The translations under genes and the position numbers were made by a program. 64,000 bases of DNA from Sycon ciliatum (lineage: Eukaryota > Porifera > Calcarea > Leucosolenida > Sycettidae): NCBI RefSeq assembly GCF_964019385.1, contig NC_088651.1:7450329-7514328 (forward strand). Direction: 5' to 3'. Positions within the stretch are counted from its first letter, which is position 1, and every line of letters begins with the position of its first letter. Below, piece by piece: positions 10,001-23,518 of the stretch. A model generated the notes under the pieces. That model saw nothing but the letters and a program-made list of their open reading frames with translations. It did not search any database and was not told where the DNA came from.

Positions 10001-13000
10001 GGGTGAGTTCTTTAGAGAAATGTGGCTCTTTTTCATGGTGCTATTTTCTATGTCCAGCTACACAACGAGATGAGGATGGTCATTGTCATTTTCTGAGCTG
10101 CGAACGGGCAGAAAGGTGAGAAAATGTCGGATTTTGACCATTTGTGCTGACCTTTCAATTTCAACGTACCTCTCTATAACATGACCCAGCTGTAATTTCA
10201 GTGGTCGCATTGGTTTGATTTTTGGTTTGCTTGTAGGGCGCTGGCACCCGCATTCAGTGACCCAGAAAATTTGGCACTGCTGTGAATAGTTTAGTCGCAA
10301 AGTGAAGATTCACGGGTAAAAAGCCCCAAACTTCTAGATAGGTTCATTTTCAGCTTTCAGCAGCCCTGGGTGAGGTCTTTAGAGAAATGTGTCTCTTTTT
10401 CATGGTGCTCTTGTCTATGTCCAGCAACACAACGAGATGAGGATGGTCATTGTCATTTTCTGAGCTGCGAACGGGCAGAAAGGTGAGAAAATGTCGGATT
10501 TTGACCATTTGTGCTGACCTTTCAATTTCAACGTACCTCTCTATAACATGACCCAGCTGTAATTTCAGTGGTCGCATTGGTTTGATTTTTGGTTTGCTTG
10601 TAGGGCGCTGGCACCCGCATTCAGTGACCCCGAAAATTTGGCACTGCTGTGAATAGTTTAGTCGCAAAGTGAAGATTCACGATTAAAAAGCCCCAAACTT
10701 CTAGATAGGTTCTTTTTCAGCTTTCAGCAGCCCTGGGCGAGTTCTTTAGAGAAATGTGGCTCTTTTTCATGGTGCTCTTGTCTATGTCCAGCAACACAAC
10801 GAGATGAGGATGATCATTGTCATTTTCTGAGCTGCGAACGGGCAGAAAGGTGAGAAAATGTCGGATTTTGACCATTTGTGCTGACCTTTCAATTTCAACG
10901 TACCTCTCTATAACATGACCCAGCTGTAATTTCAGTGGTCGCATTGGTTTGATTTTTGGTTTGCTTGTAGGGCGCTGGCACCCGCATTCAGTGACCCAGA
11001 AAATTTGGCACTGCTGTGAATAGTTTAGTCGCAAAGTGAAGATTCACGGGTAAAAAGCCCCAAACTTCTAGATAGGTTCTTTTTCAGCTTTCAGCAGCCC
11101 TGGGCGAGTTCTTTAGAGATATGTGAGTCTTTTTCATGGTGCTCTTGTCTATGTCCAGCTAACCAACGAGATGAGGATGGTCATTGTCATTTTCTAAGCT
11201 GCGAACGGGCAGAAAGGTGAGAAAAATGTCGGATTTTGACCATTTGTGCTGACCTTTCAATTTCAACATACCTCTCTATAACATGACCAAGCTGTAATTT
11301 CAGTGGTCGCATTTGTTTCATTTTTGGTTTGCTTGTAGGGCGCTGGCACCCGCATTCAGTGACCCAGAAAATTTGGCACTGCTGTGAATAGTTTAGTCGC
11401 AAAGTGAAGATTCACGGGTAAAAAGCCCAAAACTTCTAGATAGGTTCTTTTTCAGCTTTCAGCAGCCCTGGGCGAGTTCTTTAGAGAAATGTGAGTCTTT
11501 TTCATGGTGCTCTTGTCTATGTCCAGCTAACCAACGAGATGAGGATGGTCATTGTCATTTTCTAAGCTGAGAACGGGCAGAAAGGTGAGAAAATGTCGGA
11601 TTTTGACCATTTGTGCTGACCTTTCAATTTCAACGTACCTCTCTATAACCTGACCCAGCTGTAATTTCAGTGGTCGCATTGGTTTGATTTTTGGTTTGCT
11701 TGTAGGCCGCTGGCACCCGCATTCAGTGACCCAGAAAATTTGGCACTGCTGTGAATAGTTTAGTCGCAAAGTGAAGATTCACGGGTAAAAAGCCCCAAAC
11801 TTCTAGATAGGTTCTTTTTCAGCTTTCAGCAGCCCTGGGTGAGGTCTTTAGAGAAATGTGTCTCTTTTTCATGGTGCTCTTGTCTATGTCCAGCAACACA
11901 ACGAGATGAGGATGATCATTGTCATTTTCTGAGCTGCGAACGGGCAGAAAGGTGAGAAAATGTCGGATTTTGACCATTTGTGCTGACCTTTCAATTTCAA
12001 CGTACCTCTCTATAACATGACCCAGCTGTAATTTCAGTGGTCGCATTGGTTTGATTTTTGGTTTGCTTGTAGGGCGCTGGCACCCGCATTCAGTGACCCA
12101 GAAAATTTGGCACTGCTGTGAATAGTTTAGTCGCAAAGTGAAGATTCACTTGTAAAAAGCCCCAAACTTCTAGATAGGTTCTTTTTCAGCTTTCGGCAGC
12201 CCTGGGCGAGTTCTTTAGAGAAATGTGGCTCTTTTTTATGGTGCTCTTGTCTATGTCCAGCAACACAACGAGATGAGGATGATCATTGTCATTTTCTGAG
12301 CTGCGAACGGGCAGAAAGGTGAGAAAATGTCGGATTTTGACCATTTGTGCTGACCTTTCAATTTCAACGTACCTCTCTATAACATGACCCAGCTGTAATT
12401 TCAGTGGTCGCATTGGTTTGATTTTTGGTTTGCTTGTAGGGCGCTGGCACCCGCATTCAGTGACCCAGAAAATTTGGCACTGCTGTGAATAGTTTAGTCG
12501 CAAAGTGAAGATTCACGGGTAAAAAGCCCCAAACTTCTAGATAGGTTCTTTTTCAGCTTTCAGCAGCCCTGGGCGAGTTCTTTAGAGATATGTGAGTCTT
12601 TTTCATGGTGCTCTTGTCTATGTCCAGCTAACCAACGAGATGAGGATGGTCATTGTCATTTTCTAAGCTGCGAACGGGCAGAAAGGTGAGAAAATGTCGG
12701 ATTTTGACCATTTGTGCTGACCTTTCAATTTCAACGTACCTCTCTATAACATGACCCAGCTGTAATTTCAGTGGTCGCATTTGTTTCATTTTTGGTTTGC
12801 TTGTAGGGCGCTGGCACCCGCATTCAGTGACCCAGAAAATTTGGCACTGCTGTGAATAGTTTAGTCGCAAAGTGAAGATTCACGGGTAAAAAGCCCCAAA
12901 TTTCTAGATAGGTTCTTTTTCAGCTTTCAGCAGCCCTGGGCGAGTTCTTTACAGAAATGTGGCTCTTTTTCATGGTGCTATTTTCTATGTCCAGCAACAC

Positions 13001-16000
13001 AACAAGATGAGGATGGTCATTGTCATTTTCTGAGCTGCGAACGGGCAGAAAGGTGAGAAAATGTCGGATTTTGACCATTTGTGCTGACCTTTCAATTTCA
13101 ACGTACCTCTCTATAACATGACCCAGCTGTAATTTCAGTGGTCGCATTTGTTTCATTTTTGGTTTGCTTGTAGGGCGCTGGCACCCGCATTCAGTGACCC
13201 AGAAAATTTGGCACTGCTGTGAATAGTTTAGTCGCAAAGTGAAGATTCACGGGTAAAAAGCCCCAAACTTCTAGATAGGTTCTTTTTCAGCTTTCAGCAG
13301 CCCTGGGCGAGTTCTTTAGAGAAATGTGTCTCTTTTTCATGGTGCTATTTTCTATGTCCAGCTACACTACGAGATGAGGATGGTCATTGTCATTTTCTGA
13401 GCTGCGGACGGGCAGAAAGGTGAGAAAATGTCGGATTTTGACCATTTGTGCTGACCTTTCAATTTCAACGTACCTCTCTATAACATGACCCAGCTGTAAT
13501 TTCAGTGGTCGCATTTGTTTCATTTTTGGTTTGCTTGTAGGGCGCTGGCACCCGCATTCAGTGACCCAGAAAATTTGGCACTGCTGTGAATAGTTTAGTC
13601 GCAACGTGAAGATTCACGGGTAAAAAGCCCCAAACTTCTAGATAGGTTCTTTTTCAGCTTTCAGCAGCCCTGGGTGAGTTCTTTAGAGAAATGTGGCTCT
13701 TTTTCATGGTGCTCTTGTCTATGTCCAGCAACACAATGAGATGAGGATGGTCATTGTCATTTTCTGAGCTGCGAACGGGCAGAAAGGTGAGAAAATGTCG
13801 GATTTTGACCATTTGTGCTGACCTTTCAATTTCAACGTACCTCCCTATAACATGACCCAGCTGTAATTTCAGTGGTCGCATTGGTTTGATTTTTGGTTTG
13901 CTTGTAGGGCGCTGGCACCCGCATTCAGTGACCCAGAAAATTTGGCACTGCTGTGAATAGTTTAGTCGCAAAGTGAAGATTCACGGGTAAAAAGCCCCAA
14001 ACTTCTAGATAGGTTCTTTTTCAGCTTTCAGCAGCCCTGGGCGAGTTCTTTAGAGATATGTGAGTCTTTTTCATGGTGCTCTTGTCTATGTCCAGCTAAC
14101 CAACGAGATGAGGATGGTCATTGTCATTTTCTAAGCTGCGAACGGGCAGAAAGGTGAGAAAATGTCGGATTTTGACCATTTGTGCTGACCTTTCAATTTC
14201 AACGTACCTCTCTATAACATGACCCAGCTGTAATTTCAGTGGTCGCATTTGTTTCATTTTTGGTTTGCTTGTAGGGCGCTGGCACCCGCATTCAGTGACC
14301 CAGAAAATTTGGCACTGCTGTGAATAGTTTAGTCGCAAAGTGAAGATTCACGGGTAAAAAGCCCCAAACTTCTAGATAGGTTCTTTTTCAGCTTTCAGCA
14401 GCCCTGGGCGAGTTCGTTAGAGATATGTGAGTCTTTTTCATGGTGCTCTTGTCTATGTCCAGCTAACCAACGAGATGAGGATGGTCATTGTCATTTTCTA
14501 AGCTGCGAACGGGCAGAAAGGTGAGAAAATGTCGGATTTTGACCATTTGTGCTGACCTTTCAATTTCAACGTACCTCTCTATAACATGACCCAGCTGTAA
14601 TTTCAGTGGTCGCATTTGTTTCATTTTTGGTTTGCTTCTAGGGCGCTGGCACCCGCATTCAGTGACCCAGAAAATTTAGCACTGCTGTGAATAGTTTAGT
14701 CGCAAAGTGAAGATTCACGGGTAAAAAGCCCCAAACTTCTAGATAGGTTCTTTTTCAGCTTTCAGCAGCCCTGGGCGAGTTCTTTAGAGAAATGTGTCTC
14801 TTTTTCATGGTGCTATTTTCTATGTCCAGCTACACTACGAGATGAGGATGGTCATTGTCATTTTCTGAGCTGCGAACGGGCAGAAAGGTGAGAAAATGTC
14901 GGATTTTGACCATTTGTGCTGACCTTTCAATTTCAACGTACCTCTCTATAACATGACCCAGCTGTAATTTCAGTGGTCGCATTGGTTTGATTTTTGGTTT
15001 TCTTGTAGGGCGCTGGCACCCGCATTCAGTGACCCAGAAAATTTGGCACTGCTGTGAATAGTTTAGTCGCAAAGTGAAGATTCACGGGTAAAAAGCCCCA
15101 AACTTCTAGATAGGTTCTTTTTCAGCTTTCAGCAGCCCTGGGTGAGTTCTTTAGAGAAATGTGGCTCTTTTTCATGGTGCTCTTGTCTATGTCCAGCAAC
15201 ACAACGAGATGAGGATGATCATTGTCATTTTCTGAGCTGCGAACGGGCAGAAAGGTGAGAAAATGTCGGATTTTGACCATTTGTGCTGACCTTTCAATTT
15301 CAACGTACCTCTCTATAACATGACCCAGCTGTAATTTCAGTGGTCGCATTGGTTTGATTTTTGGTTTGCTTGTAGGGCGCTGGCACCCGCATTCAGTGAC
15401 CCAGAAAATTTGGCACTGCTGTGAATAGTTTAGTCGCAAAGTGAAGATTCACGGTTAAAAAGCCCCAAACTTCTAGATAGGTTCTTTTTCAGCTTTCAGC
15501 AGCCCTGGGTGAGTTCTTTAGAGAAATGTGGCTCTTTTTCATGGTGCTATTTTCTATGTCCAGCTACACAACGAGATGAGGATGGTCATTGTCATTTTCT
15601 GAGCTGCGAACGGGCAGAAAGGTGAGAAAATGTCGGATTTTGACCATTTGTGCTGACCTTTCAATTTCAACGTACCTCTCTATAACATGACCCAGCTGTA
15701 ATTTCAGTGGTCGCATTGGTTTGATTTTTGGTTTGCTTGTAGGGCGCTGGCACCCGCATTCAGTGACCCAGAAAATTTGGCACTGCTGTGAATAGTTTAG
15801 TCGCAAAGTGAAGATTCACGGGTAAAAAGCCCCAAACTTCTAGATAGGTTCATTTTCAGCTTTCAGCAGCCCTGGGTGAGGTCTTTAGAGAAATGTGTCT
15901 CTTTTTCATGGTGCTCTTGTCTATGTCCAGCAACACAACGAGATGAGGATGGTCATTGTCATTTTCTGAGCTGCGAACGGGCAGAAAGGTGAGAAAATGT

Positions 16001-18015
16001 CGGATTTTGACCATTTGTGCTGACCTTTCAATTTCAACGTACCTCTCTATAACATGACCCAGCTGTAATTTCAGTGGTCGCATTGGTTTGATTTTTGGTT
16101 TGCTTGTAGGGCGCTGGCACCCGCATTCAGTGACCCAGAAAATTTGGCACTGCTGTGAATAGTTTAGTCGCAAAGTGAAGATTCACGATTAAAAAGCCCC
16201 AAACTTCTAGATAGGTTCTTTTTCAGCTTTCAGCAGCCCTGGGCGAGTTCTTTAGAGAAATGTGGCTCTTTTTCATGGTGCTCTTGTCTATGTCCAGCAA
16301 CACAACGAGATGAGGATGATCATTGTCATTTTCTGAGCTGCGAACGGGCAGAAAGGTGAGAAAATGTCGGATTTTGACCATTTGTGCTGACCTTTCAATT
16401 TCAACGTACCTCTCTATAACATGACCCAGCTGTAATTTCAGTGGTCGCATTGGTTTGATTTTTGGTTTGCTTGTAGGGCGCTGGCACCCGCATTCAGTGA
16501 CCCAGAAAATTTGGCACTGCTGTGAATAGTTTAGTCGCAAAGTGAAGATTCACGGGTAAAAAGCCCCAAACTTCTAGATAGGTTCTTTTTCAGCTTTCAG
16601 CAGCCCTGGGCGAGTTCTTTAGAGATATGTGAGTCTTTTTCATGGTGCTCTTGTCTATGTCCAGCTAACCAACGAGATGAGGATGGTCATTGTCATTTTC
16701 TAAGCTGCGAACGGGCAGAAAGGTGAGAAAAATGTCGGATTTTGACCATTTGTGCTGACCTTTCAATTTCAACATACCTCTCTATAACATGACCAAGCTG
16801 TAATTTCAGTGGTCGCATTTGTTTCATTTTTGGTTTGCTTGTAGGGCGCTGGCACCCGCATTCAGTGACCCAGAAAATTTGGCACTGCTGTGAATAGTTT
16901 AGTCGCAAAGTGAAGATTCACGGGTAAAAAGCCCAAAACTTCTAGATAGGTTCTTTTTCAGCTTTCAGCAGCCCTGGGCGAGTTCTTTAGAGAAATGTGA
17001 GTCTTTTTCATGGTGCTCTTGTCTATGTCCAGCTAACCAACGAGATGAGGATGGTCATTGTCATTTTCTAAGCTGAGAACGGGCAGAAAGGTGAGAAAAT
17101 GTCGGATTTTGACCATTTGTGCTGACCTTTCAATTTCAACGTACCTCTCTATAACCTGACCCAGCTGTAATTTCAGTGGTCGCATTGGTTTGATTTTTGG
17201 TTTGCTTGTAGGCCGCTGGCACCCGCATTCAGTGACCCAGAAAATTTGGCACTGCTGTGAATAGTTTAGTCGCAAAGTGAAGATTCACGGGTAAAAAGCC
17301 CCAAACTTCTAGATAGGTTCTTTTTCAGCTTTCAGCAGCCCTGGGTGAGGTCTTTAGAGAAATGTGTCTCTTTTTCATGGTGCTCTTGTCTATGTCCAGC
17401 AACACAACGAGATGAGGATGGTCATTGTCATTTTCTGAGCTGCGAACGGGCAGAAAGGTGAGAAAATGTCGGATTTTGACCATTTGTGCTGACCTTTCAA
17501 TTTCAACGTACCTCTCTATAACATGACCCAGCTGTAATTTCAGTGGTCGCATTGGTTTGATTTTTGGTTTGCTTGTAGGGCGCTGGCACCCGCATTCAGT
17601 GACCCAGAAAATTTGGCACTGCTGTGAATAGTTTAGTCGCAAAGTGAAGATTCACTTGTAAAAAGCCCCAAACTTCTAGATAGGTTCTTTTTCAGCTTTC
17701 GGCAGCCCTGGGCGAGTTCTTTAGAGAAATGTGGCTCTTTTTTATGGTGCTCTTGTCTATGTCCAGCAACACAACGAGATGAGGATGATCATTGTCATTT
17801 TCTGAGCTGCGAACGGGCAGAAAGGTGAGAAAATGTCGGATTTTGACCATTTGTGCTGACCTTTCAATTTCAACGTACCTCTCTATAACATGACCCAGCT
17901 GTAATTTCAGTGGTCGCATTGGTTTGATTTTTGGTTTGCTTGTAGGGCGCTGGCACCCGCATTCAGTGACCCAGAAAATTTGGCACTGCTGTGAATAGTT
18001 TAGTCGCAAAGTGAA
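7004..18015. repeat. Tandem pair of 15-monomer higher-order repeats, 5506 bp each
   Basis: Unit 1 is about 7004-12509 and unit 2 about 12510-18015. At least a dozen landmarks shift by exactly 5506 bp (7122/12628, 8148/13654, 9324/14830, 11187/16693, 12186/17692). The period is 15 x 367 plus 1, the extra base being an A in GAGAAAAATGTCGG near 11225 and 16731. Rare private variants are shared by both units: CCTCCCTATAAC, GGTTTTCTTG, CACGATTAAA, CACTTGTAAA and CTTTTTTATGG. I noticed only a few differences, such as near 8569, 10631 and 11913. This implies a recent segmental duplication. Confidence 0.92.
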
Positions 18016-18378
18016 GATTCACGGGTAAAAAGCCCCAAACTTCTAGATAGGTTCTTTTTCAGCTTTCAGCAGCCCTGGGCGAGTTCTTTAGAGATATGTG
18101 AGTCTTTTTCATGGTGCTCTTATCTATGTCCAGCTAACCAACGAGATGAGGATGGTCATTGTCATTTTCTAAGCTGCGAACGGGCAGAAAGGTGAGAAAA
18201 ATGTCGGATTTTGACCATTTGTGCTGACCTTTCAATTTCAACGTACCTCTCTATAACATGACCAAGCTGTAATTTCAGTGGTCGCATTTGTTTCATTTTT
18301 GGTTTGCTTGTAGGGCGCTGGCACCCGCATTCAGTGACCCAGAAAATTTGGCACTGCTGTGAATAGTTTAGTCGCAAA

Positions 18379-20580
18379 GTGAAGATTCACGGGTAAAAAG
18401 CCCCAAACTTCTAGATAGGTTCTTTTTCAGCTTTCAGCAGCCCTGGGCGAGTTCTTTAGAGAAATGTGAGTCTTTTTCATGGTGCTCTTGTCTATGTCCA
18501 GCTAACCAACGAGATGAGGATGGTCATTGTCATTTTCTAAGCTGAGAACGGGCAGAAAGGTGAGAAAATGTCGGATTTTGACCATTTGTGCTGACCTTTC
18601 AATTTCAACGTACCTCTCTATAACATGACCCAGCTGTAATTTCAGTGGTCGCATTGGTTTGATTTTTGGTTTGCTTGTAGGGCGCTGGCACCCGCATTCA
18701 GTGATACAGAAAATTTGGCACTGCTGTGAATAGTTTAGTCGCAAAGTGAAGATTCACGGGTAAAAAACCCCAAACTTCTAGATAGGTTCTTTTTCAGCTT
18801 TCAGCAGCCCTGGGTGAGTTCTTTAGAGAAATGTGGCTCTTTTTCATGGTGCTATTTTCTATGTCCAGCTACACAACGAGATGAGGATGGTCATTGTCAT
18901 TTTCTGAGCTGCGAACGGGCAGAATGGTGAGAAAATGTCGGATTTTGACCATTTGTGCTGACCTTTCAATTTCAACGTACCTCTCTATAACATGACCCAG
19001 CTGTAATTTCAGTGGTCGCATTGGTTTGATTTTTGGTTTGCTTGTAGGGCGCTGGCACCCGCATTCAGTGACCCAGAAAATTTGGCACTGCTGTGAATAG
19101 TTTAGTCGCAAAGTGAAGATTCACGGGTAAAAAGCCCCAAACTTCTAGATAGGTTCTTTTTCAGCTTTCAGCAGCCCTGGGTGAGTTCTTTAGAGAAATG
19201 TGGCTCTTTTTCATGGTGCTCTTGTCTATGTCCAGCAACACAACGAGATGAGGATGATCATTGTCATTTTCTGAGCTGCGAACGGGCAGAAAGGTGAGAA
19301 AATGTCGGATTTTGACCATTTGTGCTGACCTTTCAATTTCAACGTACCTCTCTATAACATGACCCAGCTGTAATTTCAGTGGTCGCATTGGTTTGATTTT
19401 TGGTTTGCTTGTAGGGCGCTGGCACCCGCATTCAGTGACCCAGAAAATTTGGCACTGCTGTGAATAGTTTAGTCGCAAAGTGAAGATTCACGGGTAAAAA
19501 GCCCCAAACTTCTAGATAGGTTCTTTTTCAGCTTTCAGCAGCCCTGGGCGAGTTCTTTAGAGAAATGTGAGTCTTTTTCATGGTGCTCTTGTCTATGTCC
19601 AGCTAACCAACGAGATGAGGATGGTCATTGTCATTTTCTAAGCTGAGAACGGGCAGAAAGGTGAGAAAATGTCGGATTTTGACCATTTGTGCTGACCTTT
19701 CAATTTCAACGTACCTCTCTATAACATGACCCAGCTGTAATTTCAGTGGTCGCATTGGTTTGATTTTTGGTTTGCTTGTAGGGCGCTGGCACCCGCATTC
19801 AGTGATACAGAAAATTTGGCACTGCTGTGAATAGTTTAGTCGCAAAGTGAAGATTCACGGGTAAAAAACCCCAAACTTCTAGATAGGTTCTTTTTCAGCT
19901 TTCAGCAGCCCTGGGTGAGTTCTTTAGAGAAATGTGGCTCTTTTTCATGGTGCTATTTTCTATGTCCAGCTACACAACGAGATGAGGATGGTCATTGTCA
20001 TTTTCTGAGCTGCGAACGGGCAGAATGGTGAGAAAATGTCGGATTTTGACCATTTGTGCTGACCTTTCAATTTCAACGTACCTCTCTATAACATGACCCA
20101 GCTGTAATTTCAGTGGTCGCATTGGTTTGATTTTTGGTTTGCTTGTAGGGCGCTGGCACCCGCATTCAGTGACCCAGAAAATTTGGCACTGCTGTGAATA
20201 GTTTAGTCGCAAAGTGAAGATTCACGGGTAAAAAGCCCCAAACTTCTAGATAGGTTCTTTTTCAGCTTTCAGCAGCCCTGGGTGAGTTCTTTAGAGAAAT
20301 GTGGCTCTTTTTCATGGTGCTCTTGTCTATGTCCAGCAACACAACGAGATGAGGATGATCATTGTCATTTTCTGAGCTGCGAACGGGCAGAAAGGTGAGA
20401 AAATGTCGGATTTTGACCATTTGTGCTGACCTTTCAATTTCAACGTACCTCTCTATAACATGACCCAGCTGTAATTTCAGTGGTCGCATTGGTTTGATTT
20501 TTGGTTTGCTTGTAGGGCGCTGGCACCCGCATTCAGTGACCCAGAAAATTTGGCACTGCTGTGAATAGTTTAGTCGCAAA
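18379..20580. repeat. Tandem pair of 3-monomer higher-order repeats, 1101 bp each
   Basis: Landmarks shift by 1101 bp (18502/19603, 18869/19970, 19161/20262). Shared private variants are GTGATACAG, TAAAAAACCCC, GCAGAATGG and GATGATCATTG. The two units, about 18379-19479 and 19480-20580, look identical by eye, so this is probably one of the youngest duplications in the window. Confidence 0.9.
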
Positions 20581-23518
20581 GTGAAGATTCACGGGTAAAA
20601 AGCCCCAAACTTCTAGATAGGTTCTTTTTCAGCTTTCAGCAGCCCTGGGCGAGTTCTTTAGAGATATGTGAGTCTTTTTCATGGTGCTCTTGTCTATGTC
20701 CAGCTAACCAACGAGATGAGGATGGTCATTGTCATTTTCTAAGCTGCGAACGGGCAGAAAGGTGAGAAAATGTCGGATTTTGACCATTTGTGCTGACCTT
20801 TCAATTTCAACGTACCTCTCTATAACATGACCAAGCTGTAATTTCAGTGGTCGCATTTGTTTCATTTTTGGTTTGCTTGTAGGGCGCTGGCACCCGCATT
20901 CAGTGACCCAGAAAATTTGGCACTGCTGTGAATAGTTTAGTCGCAAAGTGAAGATTCACGGGTAAAAAGCCCCAAACTTCTAGATAGGTTCTTTTTCAGC
21001 TTTCAGCAGCCCTGGGCGAGTTCTTTAGAGAAATGTGAGTCTTTTTCATGGTGCTCTTGTCTATGTCCAGCTAACCAACGAGATGAGGATGGTCATTGTC
21101 ATTTTCTAAGCTGAGAACGGGCAGAAAGGTGAGAAAATGTCGGATTTTGACCATTTGTGCTGACCTTTCAATTTCAACGTACCTCTCTATAACATGACCC
21201 AGCTGTAATTTCAGTGGTCGCATTTGTTTCATTTTTGGTTTGCTTGTAGGGCGCTGGCACCCGCATTCAGTGACCCAGAAAATTTGGCACTGCTGTGAAT
21301 AGTTTAGTCGCAAAGTGAAGATTCACGGGTAAAAAGCCCCAAACTTCTAGATAGGTTCTTTTTCAGCTTTCAGCAGCCCTGGGTGAGTTCTTTAGAGAAA
21401 TGTGGCTTTTTTTCATGGTGCTGTTTTCTATGTCCAGCAACACAACAAGATGAGGATGGTCATTGTCATTTTCTGAGCTGCGAACGGGCAGAATGGTGAG
21501 AAAATGTCGGATTTTGACCATTTGTGCTGACCTTTCAATTTCAACGTACCTCTCTATAACATGACCCAGCTGTAATTTCAGTGGTCGCATTGGTTTGATT
21601 TTTGGTTTGCTTGTAGGGCGCTGGCACCCGCATTCAGTGACCTAGAAAATTTGGCACTGTTGTGAATAGTTTGGTCGCAAAGTGAAGATTCACTTGTAAA
21701 AAGCCCCAAACTTCTAGATAGGTTCTTTTTCAGCTTTCAGCAGCCCTGGGTGAGTTCTTTAGAGAAATGTGGCTCTTTTTCATGGTGCTCTTGTCTATGT
21801 CCAGCAACACAACGAGATGAGGATGGTCATTGTCATTTTCTGAGCTGCGAACGGGCAGAAAGGTGAGAAAATGTCGGATTTTGACCATTTGTGCTGACCT
21901 TTCAATTTCAACGTACCTCTCTATAACATGACCCAGCTGTAATTTCAGTGGTCGCATTGGTTTGATTTTTGGTTTGCTTGTAGGGCGCTGGCACCCGCAT
22001 TCAGTGACCCAGAAAATTTGGCACTGCTGTGAATAGTTTAGTCGCAAAGTGAAGATTCACGGGTAAAAAGCCCCAAACTTCTAGATAGGTTCTTTTTCAG
22101 CTTTCAGCAGCCCTGGGCGAGTTCTTTAGAGATATGTGAGTCTTTTTCATGGTGCTCTTGTCTATGTCCAGCTAACCAACGAGATGAGGATGGTCATTGT
22201 CATTTTCTAAGCTGCGAACGGGCAGAAAGGTGAGAAAATGTCGGATTTTGACCATTTGTGCTGACCTTTCAATTTCAACGTACCTCTCTATAACATGACC
22301 CAGCTGTAATTTCAGTGGTCGCATTTGTTTCATTTTTGGTTTGCTTGTAGGGCGCTGGCACCCGCATTCAGTGACCCAGAAAATTTGGCACTGCTGTGAA
22401 TAGTTTAGTCGCAAAGTGAAGATTCACGGGTAAAAAGCCCCAAACTTCTAGATAGGTTCTTTTTCAGCTTTCAGCAGCCCTGGGCGAGTTCTTTAGAGAT
22501 ATGTGAGTCTTTTTCATGGTGCTCTTGTCTATGTCCAGCTAACCAACGAGATGAGGATGGTCATTGTCATTTTCTAAGCTGCGAACGGGCAGAAAGGTGA
22601 GAAAATGTCGGATTTTGACCATTTGTGCTGACCTTTCAATTTCAACGTACCTCTCTATAACATGACCCAGCTGTAATTTCAGTGGTCGCATTTGTTTCAT
22701 TTTTGGTTTGCTTGTAGGGCGCTGGCACCCGCATTCAGTGACCCAGAAAATTTGGCACTGCTGTGAATAGTTTAGTCGCAAAGTGAAGATTCACGGGTAA
22801 AAAGCCCCAAACTTCTAGATAGGTTCTTTTTCAGCTTTCAGCAGCCCTGGGTGAGTTCTTTAGAGAAATGTGGCTCTTTTTCATGGTGCTATTTTCTATG
22901 TCCAGCAACACAACAAGATGAGGATGGTCATTGTCATTTTCTGAGCTGCGAACGGGCAGAAAGGTGAGAAAATGTCGGATTTTGACCATTTGTGCTGACC
23001 TTTCAATTTCAACGTACCTCTCTATAACATGACCCAGCTGTAATTTCAGTGGTCGCATTTGTTTCATTTTTGGTTTGCTTCTAGGGCGCTGGCACCCGCA
23101 TTCAGTGACCCAGAAAATTTGGCACTGCTGTGAATAGTTTAGTCGCAAAGTGAAGATTCACGGGTAAAAAGCCCCAAACTTCTAGATAGGTTCTTTTTCA
23201 GCTTTCAGCAGCCCTGGGCGAGTTCTTTAGAGAAATGTGTCTCTTTTTCATGGTGCTATTTTCTATGTCCAGCTACACTACGAGATGAGGATGGTCATTG
23301 TCATTTTCTGAGCTGCGAACGGGCAGAAAGGTGAGAAAATGTCGGATTTTGACCATTTGTGCTGACCTTTCAATTTCAACGTACCTCTCTATAACATGAC
23401 CCAGCTGTAATTTCAGTGGTCGCATTGGTTTGATTTTTGGTTTGCTTGTAGGGCGCTGGCACCCGCATTCAGTGACCCAGAAAATTTGGCACTGCTGTGA
23501 ATAGTTTAGTCGCAAAGT

